Assembly (NCBI GenBank): GCA_946885765.1
Contig: CAMPHD010000138.1
Span: 1-7,905, forward strand
Direction: 5' to 3'
Length of the DNA: 7,905 nt
From: an uncultured Thalassospira sp.
Lineage (GTDB): Bacteria > Pseudomonadota > Alphaproteobacteria > Rhodospirillales_A > Thalassospiraceae
Positions 1 to 7,905 of the stretch are shown here, one piece after another. A model generated the notes under the pieces. It worked only from the letters and a program-made list of their open reading frames with translations. It was not told where the DNA came from and searched no databases. Every line of letters begins with the position of its first letter. Within the stretch, counting starts at the first letter, position 1. Both the position numbers and the translations under genes were made by a program.

Positions 1-2923
1 GGGCAAGTGCCTTGCGGTCGATTTTGCCAGACGGCAGCAAAGGAAGTGTTTCCACCCATTCAAGGCGAGTTGGAACGGCGGCGTCGGACAAATGGCGTGC
101 CAGTTCGCTACGCACAGTTCCAATGTCAGGGCGTTTCGAAGGGCTTTCGTCCGGCAAAAGATAGCCGATCAGCTCGCCGCCATGATTGTTTTTGACATAC
201 AATACTGCACACTGTGCGATGCCGGACACGCGTGAAAGCTGGTATTCGATTTCCCCGATTTCGATACGTTGCCCGCGGATTTTGACCTGCTCGTCCGTGC
301 GCCCGTGATAATAAAGTAGCTCGTCTTCGCCCCACGAAACCACATCACCACTGCGATAAAATATCTCATCACTGTCGCCGGTCGGGTCTTTGACAAACTT
401 TTCGGCGGTCACGGCAGGCATATTGATATAGCCGTCATTAAGTCCGGTCCCGCCGATATAAAGCTCGCCGGGGATACCAAGCGGCACCCGCTTTCCGTTT
501 TCGTCAAGTATCCGGACAAACGCCCCGTTGTCGACAGGGCCAAGAGGAGTGTTTCTGTTTTTGATGTCCTTTGGTATCCGATAGATTGCGACATGGATGG
601 TGGCCTCGGTCGGGCCATAGCAGTTCCAGACATCGGCATTGTCGAAAACGGAATAAAGCCGTTTTACAAGCGGCAGTTGGACGACTTCGCCGCCAACGAT
701 CAGTCGACGCAATTTGAAATTACGATCTGCCGGAATGGTATCAATCACACTTTCATAAAATGACGGCACCGACATGAGATGGGTGACATGGTGTTGCACC
801 ACACCGTTCCAGAATTTATGTCCGTCACTGAGTATTGCATGGGTCATCAACCACATGCGATGACCCCGGATCAGCCCGACGCAGAATTGCAGCATCCACG
901 GATCAAACCCGAGCGATGGGAAAAGTCCCATAATTTCAGGGTTACTGTTTTCATGTGATCCGATGCCGAATTGTGCAATAGCGACATCGATCTTGTCGGC
1001 AAGGGATTGGTGATGAACGGGAACCGGTTTTGGTTGCCCGGTTGAACCCGACGTATGGAAGACAAAGGCAATATCGTCACCGCAAATATCGGCACGGACA
1101 TCTTCTAGGACGGTTCTGCCGTCAATGCCCGGCACAGCGTTGATATCCTTCACCGTGATGGTGGTGTTGGCGATCTCGCGCCATGCGTCGGCGCTGTCAC
1201 TCAGAACCAGTTGGCAATTAAGATGATGGGTCATCGAGGCATTACGTGCGACCGGCTGCAACGGGTCGAGTTGGATGCAGACTGCCCCGCATTTCAAGAT
1301 GCCGATCACAGCGGCAATTTGCTGCGCGCTCGGCGAAACATTCATGCCGACAAAGTCACCCGCGGCAATCCCGCTTTGGCACAGGTGATGCGCAACGGCA
1401 TTGGCCATGTGCCCCAGCGTTGCAAAGGTGACTTCGTGGCCATCATCGGTGATCAGCGCGATATCGCCGGGGCGTGATGCAATGGCATGATCGATGCGTT
1501 CGGGAATAAACCATTCGGGAACCGGTCTTGTGAATGTCGGGCCGCTTTCAAGTTTGCGGATAACGGCAAGTTCGCCCGCCGGCGTGGCGGCTATGGCCGC
1601 AATTTCCTGTTCCGGATCGTCCAATGCACGTGACAGGAAATGACGGAAACGTTCGGCGATGCGGGTAACAGATTTAACGTCATGACAGCCGGTATCATAT
1701 TGCCAGATGATTTCGGCTTCCTGCCGGTCGTGGCTGATGGCCTGCATCATATAGATCAGGCCAAGATCGCTGACCGGCCCGTTATAGATATTGACCCGGC
1801 GCGTATTGAGCCCGGCAAAGGATAAAGGTTCTGCCCCGTCCAGACTGTTGAAAAAGGCTCCGCCGCCCGACAAACCCCTGGCACCCAGCCGTGCCGCACG
1901 CATGCGCGGCGCGCCAAGGCGCATATGCCGGACATCGCGCCGCGCCCGGGCAAAGATGTCACGGGCTAGTTCGGAAAACCGCACATGTTTGCCCAAATCG
2001 GCATCGAAGGGCACGATATAGGAAAATGCCCCTGGCGTCTGGCGCTCAGACCGTCCCAACCGGTTCAGAAGCGGCATGGTGATGGTCGGGTGTTTGATAT
2101 GGGTGATCTGACCAAGCAGGATGAAATAGGCGGCCATGACAATGGCGGTCGGCGATGTGCCGCAGGCCTTGGCCGTCTGGGTCAGTTTGGCAAGATCGTG
2201 CCCATCAAGCGTTTGTTCCAGCCGTGCCTGAACCAGCTTTCCAGACGGTTTGTCGGATGAAAACCGCGTGATGGCATGATCGTTTTCCAGACGTTCCTGC
2301 CAATAGGCAAGATCGCGTTGGAAGGCCGGTGTTTCGGGGTAGCTCGCATCGGCCGCGATAAAATCGCCATAGGACCCGAATGTGCTCTCGGGCACGGCGG
2401 TGCCGGTTTTAAGCGCGCTGTAAATTTCTGCTGTGCGCATTGCCATCAGATGGCCAGCATATCCATCACAGACCAGATGATGATACACCCGAACCCACCA
2501 GAAACGCCCCTTACCCAGTTGCAATAGACGGTGGTGGCAATGGTGCCCGTTTTCTGGATCAAGCGGACGGCGGCGGATTTCTTCGACTTCGTTATTGGCG
2601 ATCAGAACCGGGTCATCGGCAAAACTTAAATCGATGACGCTGAAATCGGTTTTGCGGCAGGTGTCGGCGAAGAACTGGAAGGGATTGCCGCCTTCAGATC
2701 CAAAGCGCAGACGAAGGGCATCGTTTTCCTGATCGGTTTGGACGATGGCCTTGTGAAGGGCAGGAATATCAAGATCACCCTCGAACCGGATGACGCTGCA
2801 AATATTGTAATTTGCGCAATCATCCCCCTTGGCCCAGTCAAGCCATATGCTTGCCTGCGGCGTTGTAAGTGGTGCTCCCTGCCGTTCTGTCCCCGGCGCA
2901 AACGTGTCTGCTTGCTTGTGCAA
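1..2923 (-). CDS. Nonribosomal peptide synthetase, condensation-adenylation module (3' end outside window)
   Basis: A modular enzyme that selects and activates an amino acid as its aminoacyl-AMP and joins it to an upstream acyl group. The frame is open from a TTG at 2923 to the left edge, 974 codons. An N-terminal condensation domain (about residues 17-465) carries HHLVCDG at 148-154, with catalytic H149 and D153. It has a GPVSDL segment near 380 and lacks any module before it, as in EntF/DhbF-type siderophore synthetases. The adenylation domain (about 475-974) shows A3 TSGSTG (624-629), A4 FDPW (673-676), A5 YGPTE (769-773), A7 YRSGD (856-860), A8 GRTDEQVKIRG (from 874) and A10 PSGKID (964-969) with the catalytic lysine K967. 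D674 matches the aspartate that binds the alpha-amino group. Carrier and release domains are expected beyond the left edge. The TTG start is chosen for its Shine-Dalgarno; an in-frame TAA lies just upstream. The family call is firm; the siderophore role is inferred. Confidence 0.93.
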   Translation of the reverse strand, partial: MHKQADTFAPGTERQGAPLTTPQASIWLDWAKGDDCANYNICSVIRFEGDLDIPALHKAIVQTDQENDALRLRFGSEGGNPFQFFADTCRKTDFSVIDLSFADDPVLIANNEVEEIRRRPLDPENGHHCHHRLLQLGKGRFWWVRVYHHLVCDGYAGHLMAMRTAEIYSALKTGTAVPESTFGSYGDFIAADASYPETPAFQRDLAYWQERLENDHAITRFSSDKPSGKLVQARLEQTLDGHDLAKLTQTAKACGTSPTAIVMAAYFILLGQITHIKHPTITMPLLNRLGRSERQTPGAFSYIVPFDADLGKHVRFSELARDIFARARRDVRHMRLGAPRMRAARLGARGLSGGGAFFNSLDGAEPLSFAGLNTRRVNIYNGPVSDLGLIYMMQAISHDRQEAEIIWQYDTGCHDVKSVTRIAERFRHFLSRALDDPEQEIAAIAATPAGELAVIRKLESGPTFTRPVPEWFIPERIDHAIASRPGDIALITDDGHEVTFATLGHMANAVAHHLCQSGIAAGDFVGMNVSPSAQQIAAVIGILKCGAVCIQLDPLQPVARNASMTHHLNCQLVLSDSADAWREIANTTITVKDINAVPGIDGRTVLEDVRADICGDDIAFVFHTSGSTGQPKPVPVHHQSLADKIDVAIAQFGIGSHENSNPEIMGLFPSLGFDPWMLQFCVGLIRGHRMWLMTHAILSDGHKFWNGVVQHHVTHLMSVPSFYESVIDTIPADRNFKLRRLIVGGEVVQLPLVKRLYSVFDNADVWNCYGPTEATIHVAIYRIPKDIKNRNTPLGPVDNGAFVRILDENGKRVPLGIPGELYIGGTGLNDGYINMPAVTAEKFVKDPTGDSDEIFYRSGDVVSWGEDELLYYHGRTDEQVKIRGQRIEIGEIEYQLSRVSGIAQCAVLYVKNNHGGELIGYLLPDESPSKRPDIGTVRSELARHLSDAAVPTRLEWVETLPLLPSGKIDRKALA

Positions 2924-2930
2924 CGTCTGA

Positions 2931-2936
2931 CCTTCC
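2931..2936 (-). promoter_or_regulatory. Ribosome binding site that decides the TTG start of the NRPS
   Basis: The minus strand reads GGAAGG, seven bases before TTG at 2923-2921. The next in-frame TTG upstream (2938) has no such site, and a TAA stop follows soon before it. No ATG gives a full condensation-domain N-terminus, so a TTG start with this strong site is the best reading. Confidence 0.7.
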
Positions 2937-3207
2937 AAACGTTGTTATCGCCATATTGTGACAGGCCTGGTGTTCCTGTTCGCCAGGTTATTCACGCGAC
3001 CGCATCACAATTGGCTGTTTCCCCCAACCATATCTGAAAGAATATGGCCGTGATCGGCCCTATTTTGCAAGAGACTGTCGTGAAAAATTGTATGTTAAAT
3101 AAGTGAAAATGCAGCCGAAGATGGAAATCCTATCGGCCCCGAATTTCAAATGTCTTCATTAGAATCCGCTGAATACCTTCAGTGCCGCGACCAAACGTAT
3201 AGTGTTG

Positions 3208-3263
3208 GATCGCCTGTACCTATTGATCGCCGGGGTTGGCAAAAAACCAGAAATCGGATCGCC
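3208..3263. repeat. Three copies of GATCGCC
   Basis: The heptamer GATCGCC occurs at 3208-3214, 3225-3231 and 3257-3263, all on the plus strand; the first and third share a preceding G. The spacing (17 and 32 bases) is irregular. It could be a protein binding array downstream of lysR or chance in a GATC-rich sequence. No function is assigned. Confidence 0.3.
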
Positions 3264-3273
3264 AGATAGGCGA
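3241..3273 (-). terminator. Weak candidate terminator after lysR
   Basis: On the minus strand, 28 bases past the lysR stop, TCGCC-TATCT-GGCGA (3273-3259) can form a five-pair stem. A run of six T follows at 3246-3241. The 12-base gap between stem and T-run is longer than in a standard rho-independent terminator, so this is only a possibility. Confidence 0.25.
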
Positions 3274-3300
3274 ATTAACGGTCAGGATTGATCAACCCGG

Positions 3301-4188
3301 TCAATCTAGGACAAACTGGTCACGCGCGGCGCGTACGATTCGTGAAATGTGGTCGGCGACGGCGGCGACACTTCGTGTGTCTTTGGTGTCGGGATGAAGC
3401 AGCATCCAGTAATTCCGGATAAAGTGGATATCGGGTAACAGCCGGACCAGTTCCGGCATATTGCGCGCCGCGTAATCATGCAGGATGCCTATGCCGTGAC
3501 CGTTGCGTACTGCTTCCATCTGGGCCACCACACTGCCGCATTCAAAACGCCGTTTCATCAGTTTGCCCAGACGTGCCGCGTAATCAAGGGCGCGGCTGTA
3601 AATCAGGTCTTCGATATGGGTGACAAACAGCCGGTCGGTCAGATCGCGTTCGGACCGGATCGCGCCATAGTTTTTGATGTAGCTTTGGGATGCATAGACG
3701 CTCAGCGTGTAGTCGGTCAGTTTTTTGATCACCAACCGCCCCTGTTTGGGGCGATCAAGGGTGATGGCGATGTCGGCTTCGCGTTGTGACAGGGAAAAGG
3801 TGCGCGGTAGCGGCACAAGCTGGATCACCAGATCAGGATGCCCTGCGGCAAAGCCCGCCAGTTCACGCGCCAGGAAATAGTTGCCAAGCCCGTCAGGGAC
3901 ACCAACACGCACGATCCCGGCAATGCCCTCTGCCCGACTGGGGAAGGCAGTGCCGACTTTAAGAAAGGCGGATTCAGCGGCTTCGGCAGCACCCATCAAT
4001 GCCTTTCCGGCCTCGGTCAGTTCCGATCCGGTGGTACGCCGTTCGACAAGTTTGGTGCCAAGTTCCTGTTCAAGGGCGGTCAGTTGCCGGCCAACCGTGG
4101 CGTGGTTCAGGCCAAGCTGACGGGCCGCCGAAAGGATTTGCCCCTGACGTGCCACGGCCAGAAAGATGCGAATGCGGTCCCAATCCAT
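3301..4188 (-). CDS. LysR-family transcriptional regulator, divergent from mmsA
   Basis: A DNA-binding regulator of 295 residues, the normal length for the family. The N-terminal winged helix-turn-helix spans about residues 3-62, with the recognition region around [17 protein letters not shown] and the typical LTEAG at 57-61. A linker helix (about 60-80) leads to the effector-binding domain from about residue 90 ([10 protein letters not shown]) to the end. The gene starts at ATG 4188 and ends in TGA. It faces away from mmsA across 145 bases, the usual layout for a LysR protein controlling its divergent neighbour and itself, so it most likely regulates mmsA; the effector is unknown. No clear Shine-Dalgarno is visible before the ATG (the preceding bases are AGTCGATAGATC). 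The well-known Pseudomonas regulator of mmsA is an AraC-type protein, so this would be a different control system. Confidence 0.93.
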   Translation of the reverse strand: MDWDRIRIFLAVARQGQILSAARQLGLNHATVGRQLTALEQELGTKLVERRTTGSELTEAGKALMGAAEAAESAFLKVGTAFPSRAEGIAGIVRVGVPDGLGNYFLARELAGFAAGHPDLVIQLVPLPRTFSLSQREADIAITLDRPKQGRLVIKKLTDYTLSVYASQSYIKNYGAIRSERDLTDRLFVTHIEDLIYSRALDYAARLGKLMKRRFECGSVVAQMEAVRNGHGIGILHDYAARNMPELVRLLPDIHFIRNYWMLLHPDTKDTRSVAAVADHISRIVRAARDQFVLD

Positions 4189-4206
4189 GATCTATCGACT
4201 TTAAAA

Positions 4207-4256
4207 ATTGCACATCGAATTTGCAATAATGGTAATTGATGTGCATCCATATGCAT
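4207..4256. promoter_or_regulatory. Cluster of TGCA-centred inverted repeats, candidate LysR operator
   Basis: Four TGCA cores fall at 4209, 4222, 4242 and 4252. They build three overlapping dyads: ATTGCA (4207-4212) with TGCAAT (4222-4227), TGCACATC (4209-4216) with GATGTGCA (4238-4245), and TGCAT (4242-4246) with ATGCA (4251-4255). The cluster sits between the two divergent genes, just upstream of the mmsA promoter candidate, where a LysR recall/activation site pair is expected. The first dyad reads TTGC-N11-GCAA, similar to but not exactly the T-N11-A consensus. The repeats are seen directly; binding by the adjacent regulator is inferred. Confidence 0.5.
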
Positions 4257-4264
4257 ATCCATAA

Positions 4265-4294
4265 TCGACCTGCTTTGCGGACGGTTTTTATGAT
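4265..4294 (+). promoter_or_regulatory. Candidate sigma70 promoter of mmsA
   Basis: TCGACC (4265-4270, four of six matches to TTGACA) and TATGAT (4289-4294, five of six to TATAAT) are 18 bases apart. Transcription would start near 4301, giving a leader of roughly 33 bases. The -35 lies directly after the TGCA dyad cluster, which suits activation by a bound LysR protein. Confidence 0.4.
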
Positions 4295-4333
4295 CCGCGA
4301 CAAAAGATCACCACGATTATCGGGAGAAGCCGA

Positions 4334-5833
<1,500 letters not shown>

Positions 5834-5858
5834 TTTTTATACAATCGTGAAGACTAAG

Positions 5859-5890
5859 GTGGCAGTCTCGATAGACTGCCACTTTTTTTT
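5859..5890 (+). terminator. Rho-independent terminator of mmsA
   Basis: A perfect ten-pair stem GTGGCAGTCT (5859-5868) / AGACTGCCAC (5873-5882) with a CGAT loop is followed by eight T (5883-5890), 25 bases after the mmsA stop. The ABC transporter gene converges from the other side and stops at 5904. On that strand the hairpin lacks a T-run, so it works mainly for mmsA but may also help separate the two transcripts. Confidence 0.93.
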
Positions 5891-5903
5891 GATATGTCTT
5901 GCT

Positions 5904-7613
5904 TTACGCAAATGCTTCGCGACTGGTGGGAGAAAGGGCATTGGTCTCTTTATCAAGTTCCAGAATTCTGGAATGAAAACGTTCCAGAGAAGCACGGTGT
6001 CCGATACTGATCAGAATTGTGTCAGGCAGTTCTTCTTTCAGATAGCGATAGCAGAGGGTTTCCGCGTCTTCATCAAGTGCGGATGTGCTTTCATCAAGGA
6101 AGAGAATTTTCGGTTTTCGTAATACGGCGCGCACAAAGGAGCATCGCTGCTGTTCGCCAATGCTGAGTTTCTTTGACCAGTCGGTTTCGCTATCGAGCTG
6201 TTCGATCAGGTGTCCCAGTTCAAACCGTTGCAAGGCATGCGATAAAGCCGGATCATTGTCGGCATCAGCAATTTGCGGATACCAGAGAATATCGCGCAGC
6301 CTTCCAAGCGGAAAATAGGGTTTCTGGGCCAGGATAAGAGCGTTTTCGGTGTCGTAAGCCGCACTTCCTGAGGCGTGTTTCCACAAGCCGCAAACAGCAC
6401 GGATCATTGTGGATTTCCCAAAGCCGGATGGCGCACGGATAAGAAGGCTATCCCCCGGTGTCAGTTGCAGGGAAAAATCGCGCAGAAGCGTTTTTCCGCC
6501 ATCGGGGAGCCACAGGTTAAGTTTCTTGATCTCGAAAGCATGTGGTTGATGGCGGATATTGATGCCGGAATTGGACGAAAGGGCATCGAGCCTGTTCTGG
6601 AAGCCGGTTAATCGGTCGACGACAGATTTCCATTCGGCAATTTGCGGGAAGACCCGGACAAGATATGCCATGGCTTCGTGAACTTCGCCGAAGGCGGCGC
6701 TGATCTGGGTCAGCCGACCAAGGGGAAATGCCCCGGCAAAGAATTGAGGTGCCATGATGAACATTGGGATCACGGTGGCCGTGCGCATGTAGAATGTGGA
6801 ATAGCCAAGCACGATTTTCTGTTTTTTGACCAGTTCCCAGAAGTTCTGAAGGGCGGCCTCCAATCGTGATGTGAAGGTGCGCATTTCGGCTTTTTCGCCA
6901 CGATATTGCGCAATTGATTCCGCATGTTCGCGAAGGCGCATCAGGGAAAACCGGAAATCAGCTTCGCGGCGTTGCTGCAGGAAATTAAGCCCGGGAAGGG
7001 CACGTCCCAGCCAGAATGCACCACCCGTCCCGGCAATCGAGTAAAGCAATGCAACCCAGACCAGTAGTCCGGGGATTACCAGACTTTCGGTTCCGAATGG
7101 TATCGTGACGAGGCCGGATGCGTTCCATAAAATATTGAGGAAAGAGAAGAGCGACACCAAAGCCGTCATCAGCCCTAGCCCCAGTTTGAGCGAGATGACG
7201 ATGAACATGTCGATATCATCGGCAACCCGTTGATCCGGGTTGTCTGTTTCCGGAGAGTCCAGTTGCAAAAGAAGGTATCGTTGATCCTTCAGCCAATCCT
7301 GAAGCGTGTTTGTGATTGACCAGCGCAGCCACCGGATCGTCAGTTTTTGTTGAAAGTGAAAAGCTGCGACCGTGAAGGTCGTGAGGGCGATTTGTAACAG
7401 GATGAACTGGCCGCCACTGATCAGGAAGGCGTCGTAATCCAGAGCTTGCAGGGCGTTATAAAAGTTCAGATTCCAGAAATTGTTCAGGATGTTGACCCCG
7501 ACAAGCCCAAGATTCATGAGGATGGTCGCAGCCAGTAACAACAGAGCAGGGACTTTTTCAGGCGATGTCCAGAAAGGGCGCGCAAGTCGCCAGAAGCCCT
7601 GCAAAGTATTCAT
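5904..7613 (-). CDS. SbmA/BacA-like fused ABC transporter, permease plus ATPase (YddA family)
   Basis: An inner-membrane ABC half-transporter of 569 residues, expected to act as a homodimer. The N-terminal ABC_membrane_2 (SbmA/BacA-like) domain covers about residues 10-330, with hydrophobic segments near 22-45, 65-87, 138-162, 177-200 and 277-297 and the family-typical FYNALQ at 51-56. The ATPase domain covers about 358-555: Walker A APSGFGKS (394-401), Q-loop Q430 in AQKPYFPLG, signature LSIGEQQR (483-490), Walker B ILFLDE (503-508) and H-loop H539. The LSxGEQQR signature and the PYFPLG loop are typical of this family, whose members move vitamin B12, bleomycin or antimicrobial peptides. The first Walker A glycine is alanine here, which is unusual. 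GAGG four bases before the ATG serves as ribosome site. Next to an NRPS and a FhuF-like gene, it probably moves the peptide or siderophore, but substrate and direction are not readable from sequence. Confidence 0.92.
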   Translation of the reverse strand: MNTLQGFWRLARPFWTSPEKVPALLLLAATILMNLGLVGVNILNNFWNLNFYNALQALDYDAFLISGGQFILLQIALTTFTVAAFHFQQKLTIRWLRWSITNTLQDWLKDQRYLLLQLDSPETDNPDQRVADDIDMFIVISLKLGLGLMTALVSLFSFLNILWNASGLVTIPFGTESLVIPGLLVWVALLYSIAGTGGAFWLGRALPGLNFLQQRREADFRFSLMRLREHAESIAQYRGEKAEMRTFTSRLEAALQNFWELVKKQKIVLGYSTFYMRTATVIPMFIMAPQFFAGAFPLGRLTQISAAFGEVHEAMAYLVRVFPQIAEWKSVVDRLTGFQNRLDALSSNSGINIRHQPHAFEIKKLNLWLPDGGKTLLRDFSLQLTPGDSLLIRAPSGFGKSTMIRAVCGLWKHASGSAAYDTENALILAQKPYFPLGRLRDILWYPQIADADNDPALSHALQRFELGHLIEQLDSETDWSKKLSIGEQQRCSFVRAVLRKPKILFLDESTSALDEDAETLCYRYLKEELPDTILISIGHRASLERFHSRILELDKETNALSPTSREAFA

Positions 7614-7642
7614 GATGCCTCAACTGATCGGGATAAATCAGA

Positions 7643-7671
7643 TTGAGTTTATAGAGGCAGCTCGTTATGGT
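7643..7671 (+). promoter_or_regulatory. Candidate sigma70 promoter of the FhuF-like gene
   Basis: TTGAGT (7643-7648) and TATGGT (7666-7671), each four of six matches to consensus, are 17 bases apart. The start would be near 7678, about 47 bases before the ATG at 7725. It is weaker than the opposing promoter. Confidence 0.35.
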
Positions 7672-7676
7672 CGCAA
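7648..7676 (-). promoter_or_regulatory. Candidate sigma70 promoter of the ABC transporter gene
   Basis: On the minus strand TTGCGA (7676-7671, four of six matches) and TATAAA (7653-7648, five of six) are separated by exactly 17 bases. The start would fall near 7641, leaving a leader of about 28 bases. It overlaps the opposing promoter of the FhuF-like gene almost completely. Confidence 0.45.
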
Positions 7677-7691
7677 TGCTAATAATACTGA
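7677..7691. promoter_or_regulatory. Fur-box-like sequence between the ABC and FhuF-like genes
   Basis: TGCTAATAATACTGA matches ten of the fourteen fixed positions of the 7-1-7 Fur consensus TGATAATnATTATCA. It lies over the expected start of the FhuF-like transcript and directly upstream of the ABC gene's -35, so one bound repressor could close both promoters. The right half is poor, and another iron regulator or chance is possible. Confidence 0.3.
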
Positions 7692-7724
7692 TTGGCGTTC
7701 TCATTTTTTAGCAGGGGGCTTGCT

Positions 7725-7905
7725 ATGGAATTACCAGACTGGCTTTGCCAAACATGGCCCCCCATCCGTCAAGTCATTCGGACAGATCATTGCGGCTTTT
7801 CTTCCGTCAGGCTGCAGCAGCTTCCACGGGAAGAAATCCTGTTTCCGATGCTTGATCGGTTCGCCTCTGTCTATCCGGTAGCAAAGCGACCGCCCGTCGC
7901 GTCCC
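7725..7905 (+). CDS. Probable FhuF-like siderophore-iron reductase, N-terminal fragment (runs off right edge)
   Basis: Sixty codons are present, beginning MELPDWLCQTW and still open at the window end. The segment LDRFASVYPVAKRPPVAS (about residues 43-60) resembles the part of FhuF-family proteins before their SxWSxxYF motif. FhuF proteins are cytoplasmic 2Fe-2S enzymes that reduce ferric iron in imported siderophores; the cysteines that bind the cluster are at the C-terminus and are not in view. The start is supported by GGGGG six bases before the ATG and by an in-frame TGA at 7689-7691. The gene is divergent from the ABC transporter over 111 bases. The call rests on a short stretch plus context, so a different protein is possible. 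Confidence 0.5.
   Translation, partial: MELPDWLCQTWPPIRQVIRTDHCGFSSVRLQQLPREEILFPMLDRFASVYPVAKRPPVAS

Larger units (their letters stand above)
2924..3300. other. Gene-free stretch between lysR and the NRPS
   Basis: No reading frame here is long enough or has a ribosome site good enough to be called; the best are 9 and 17 codons. The region should hold the NRPS promoter and leader. On the minus strand a TACAAT hexamer at 3092-3087 could be a -10 element, but I see no good -35. Small inverted repeats are present: GGCCG-TGAT-CGGCC (3046-3059), CGCTGAA-TACC-TTCAGTG with one wobble pair (3167-3184), and CCTGG/CCAGG (2966-2970, 2983-2987) in the NRPS leader. I see no convincing Fur box, MbtH gene or tRNA. 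Confidence 0.6.

Noticed and set aside
1211..2527. Several 60-90 codon plus-strand frames opposite the NRPS
   Set aside because: All are antisense to a continuous NRPS frame with condensation and adenylation motifs; none has a ribosome site or domain.
1..2923. Frameshift or pseudogene in the NRPS
   Set aside because: Start, HHxxxDG, A3, A4, A5, A7, A8 and A10 all fall in one reading frame with no internal stop seen.
3046..3059. GGCCG-TGAT-CGGCC hairpin as a terminator
   Set aside because: The stem is five pairs, the following bases (CTATTTT) are a poor T-run, and no plus-strand gene ends before it.
3113..3166. 17-codon plus-strand ATG frame in the gap before the NRPS
   Set aside because: No ribosome site, no hydrophobic or regulatory-leader pattern, and too short to support.
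3838..4239. 133-codon plus-strand frame opposite lysR
   Set aside because: Antisense to the helix-turn-helix end of a complete LysR gene, and its end overlaps the operator region.
7480..7881. 133-codon plus-strand frame across the ABC start and the FhuF-like start
   Set aside because: It overlaps the ABC transporter N-terminus antisense and the FhuF-like gene in another frame, and shows no ribosome site or recognisable protein pattern.

Overview
The window looks like chromosome from an alphaproteobacterium. The GC content is moderate, and the protein sequences and the divergent lysR/mmsA arrangement suggest a marine Rhodospirillales such as Thalassospira. That assignment is an impression from the proteins, not a database result. 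There are five protein genes, two of them cut by the window edges, and no RNA gene, IS element or CRISPR array.

Left part (1-2923, minus strand): the first ~974 codons of a nonribosomal peptide synthetase (NRPS) that starts directly with a condensation domain, followed by an adenylation domain. It begins at a TTG codon with a strong Shine-Dalgarno and runs off the left edge just after adenylation motif A10, so carrier and release domains must lie outside. Its condensation domain resembles the EntF/DhbF type found in siderophore synthetases. A 377-base gene-free stretch follows (2924-3300).

Middle part (3301-5890): a LysR-family regulator (minus) and, divergent from it, mmsA (plus), a CoA-acylating methylmalonate-semialdehyde dehydrogenase of valine/thymine/inositol-type catabolism. 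The gap between them holds a cluster of TGCA-centred inverted repeats, a candidate LysR operator, and a plausible sigma70 promoter for mmsA. mmsA ends in a textbook rho-independent terminator.

Right part (5904-7905): a fused membrane/ATPase ABC transporter of the SbmA/BacA-like YddA (ABC_membrane_2) family on the minus strand. Divergent from it is the first 60 codons of a probable FhuF-like siderophore-iron reductase on the plus strand. The 111-base gap carries two overlapping face-to-face promoter candidates and a Fur-box-like sequence.

Working model (inference): the NRPS, the ABC transporter and the FhuF-like reductase belong to one iron-siderophore locus covering synthesis, peptide or siderophore transport, and reductive iron release. 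The lysR-mmsA pair is an independent catabolic unit lying inside it. The peptide product cannot be named from this window.
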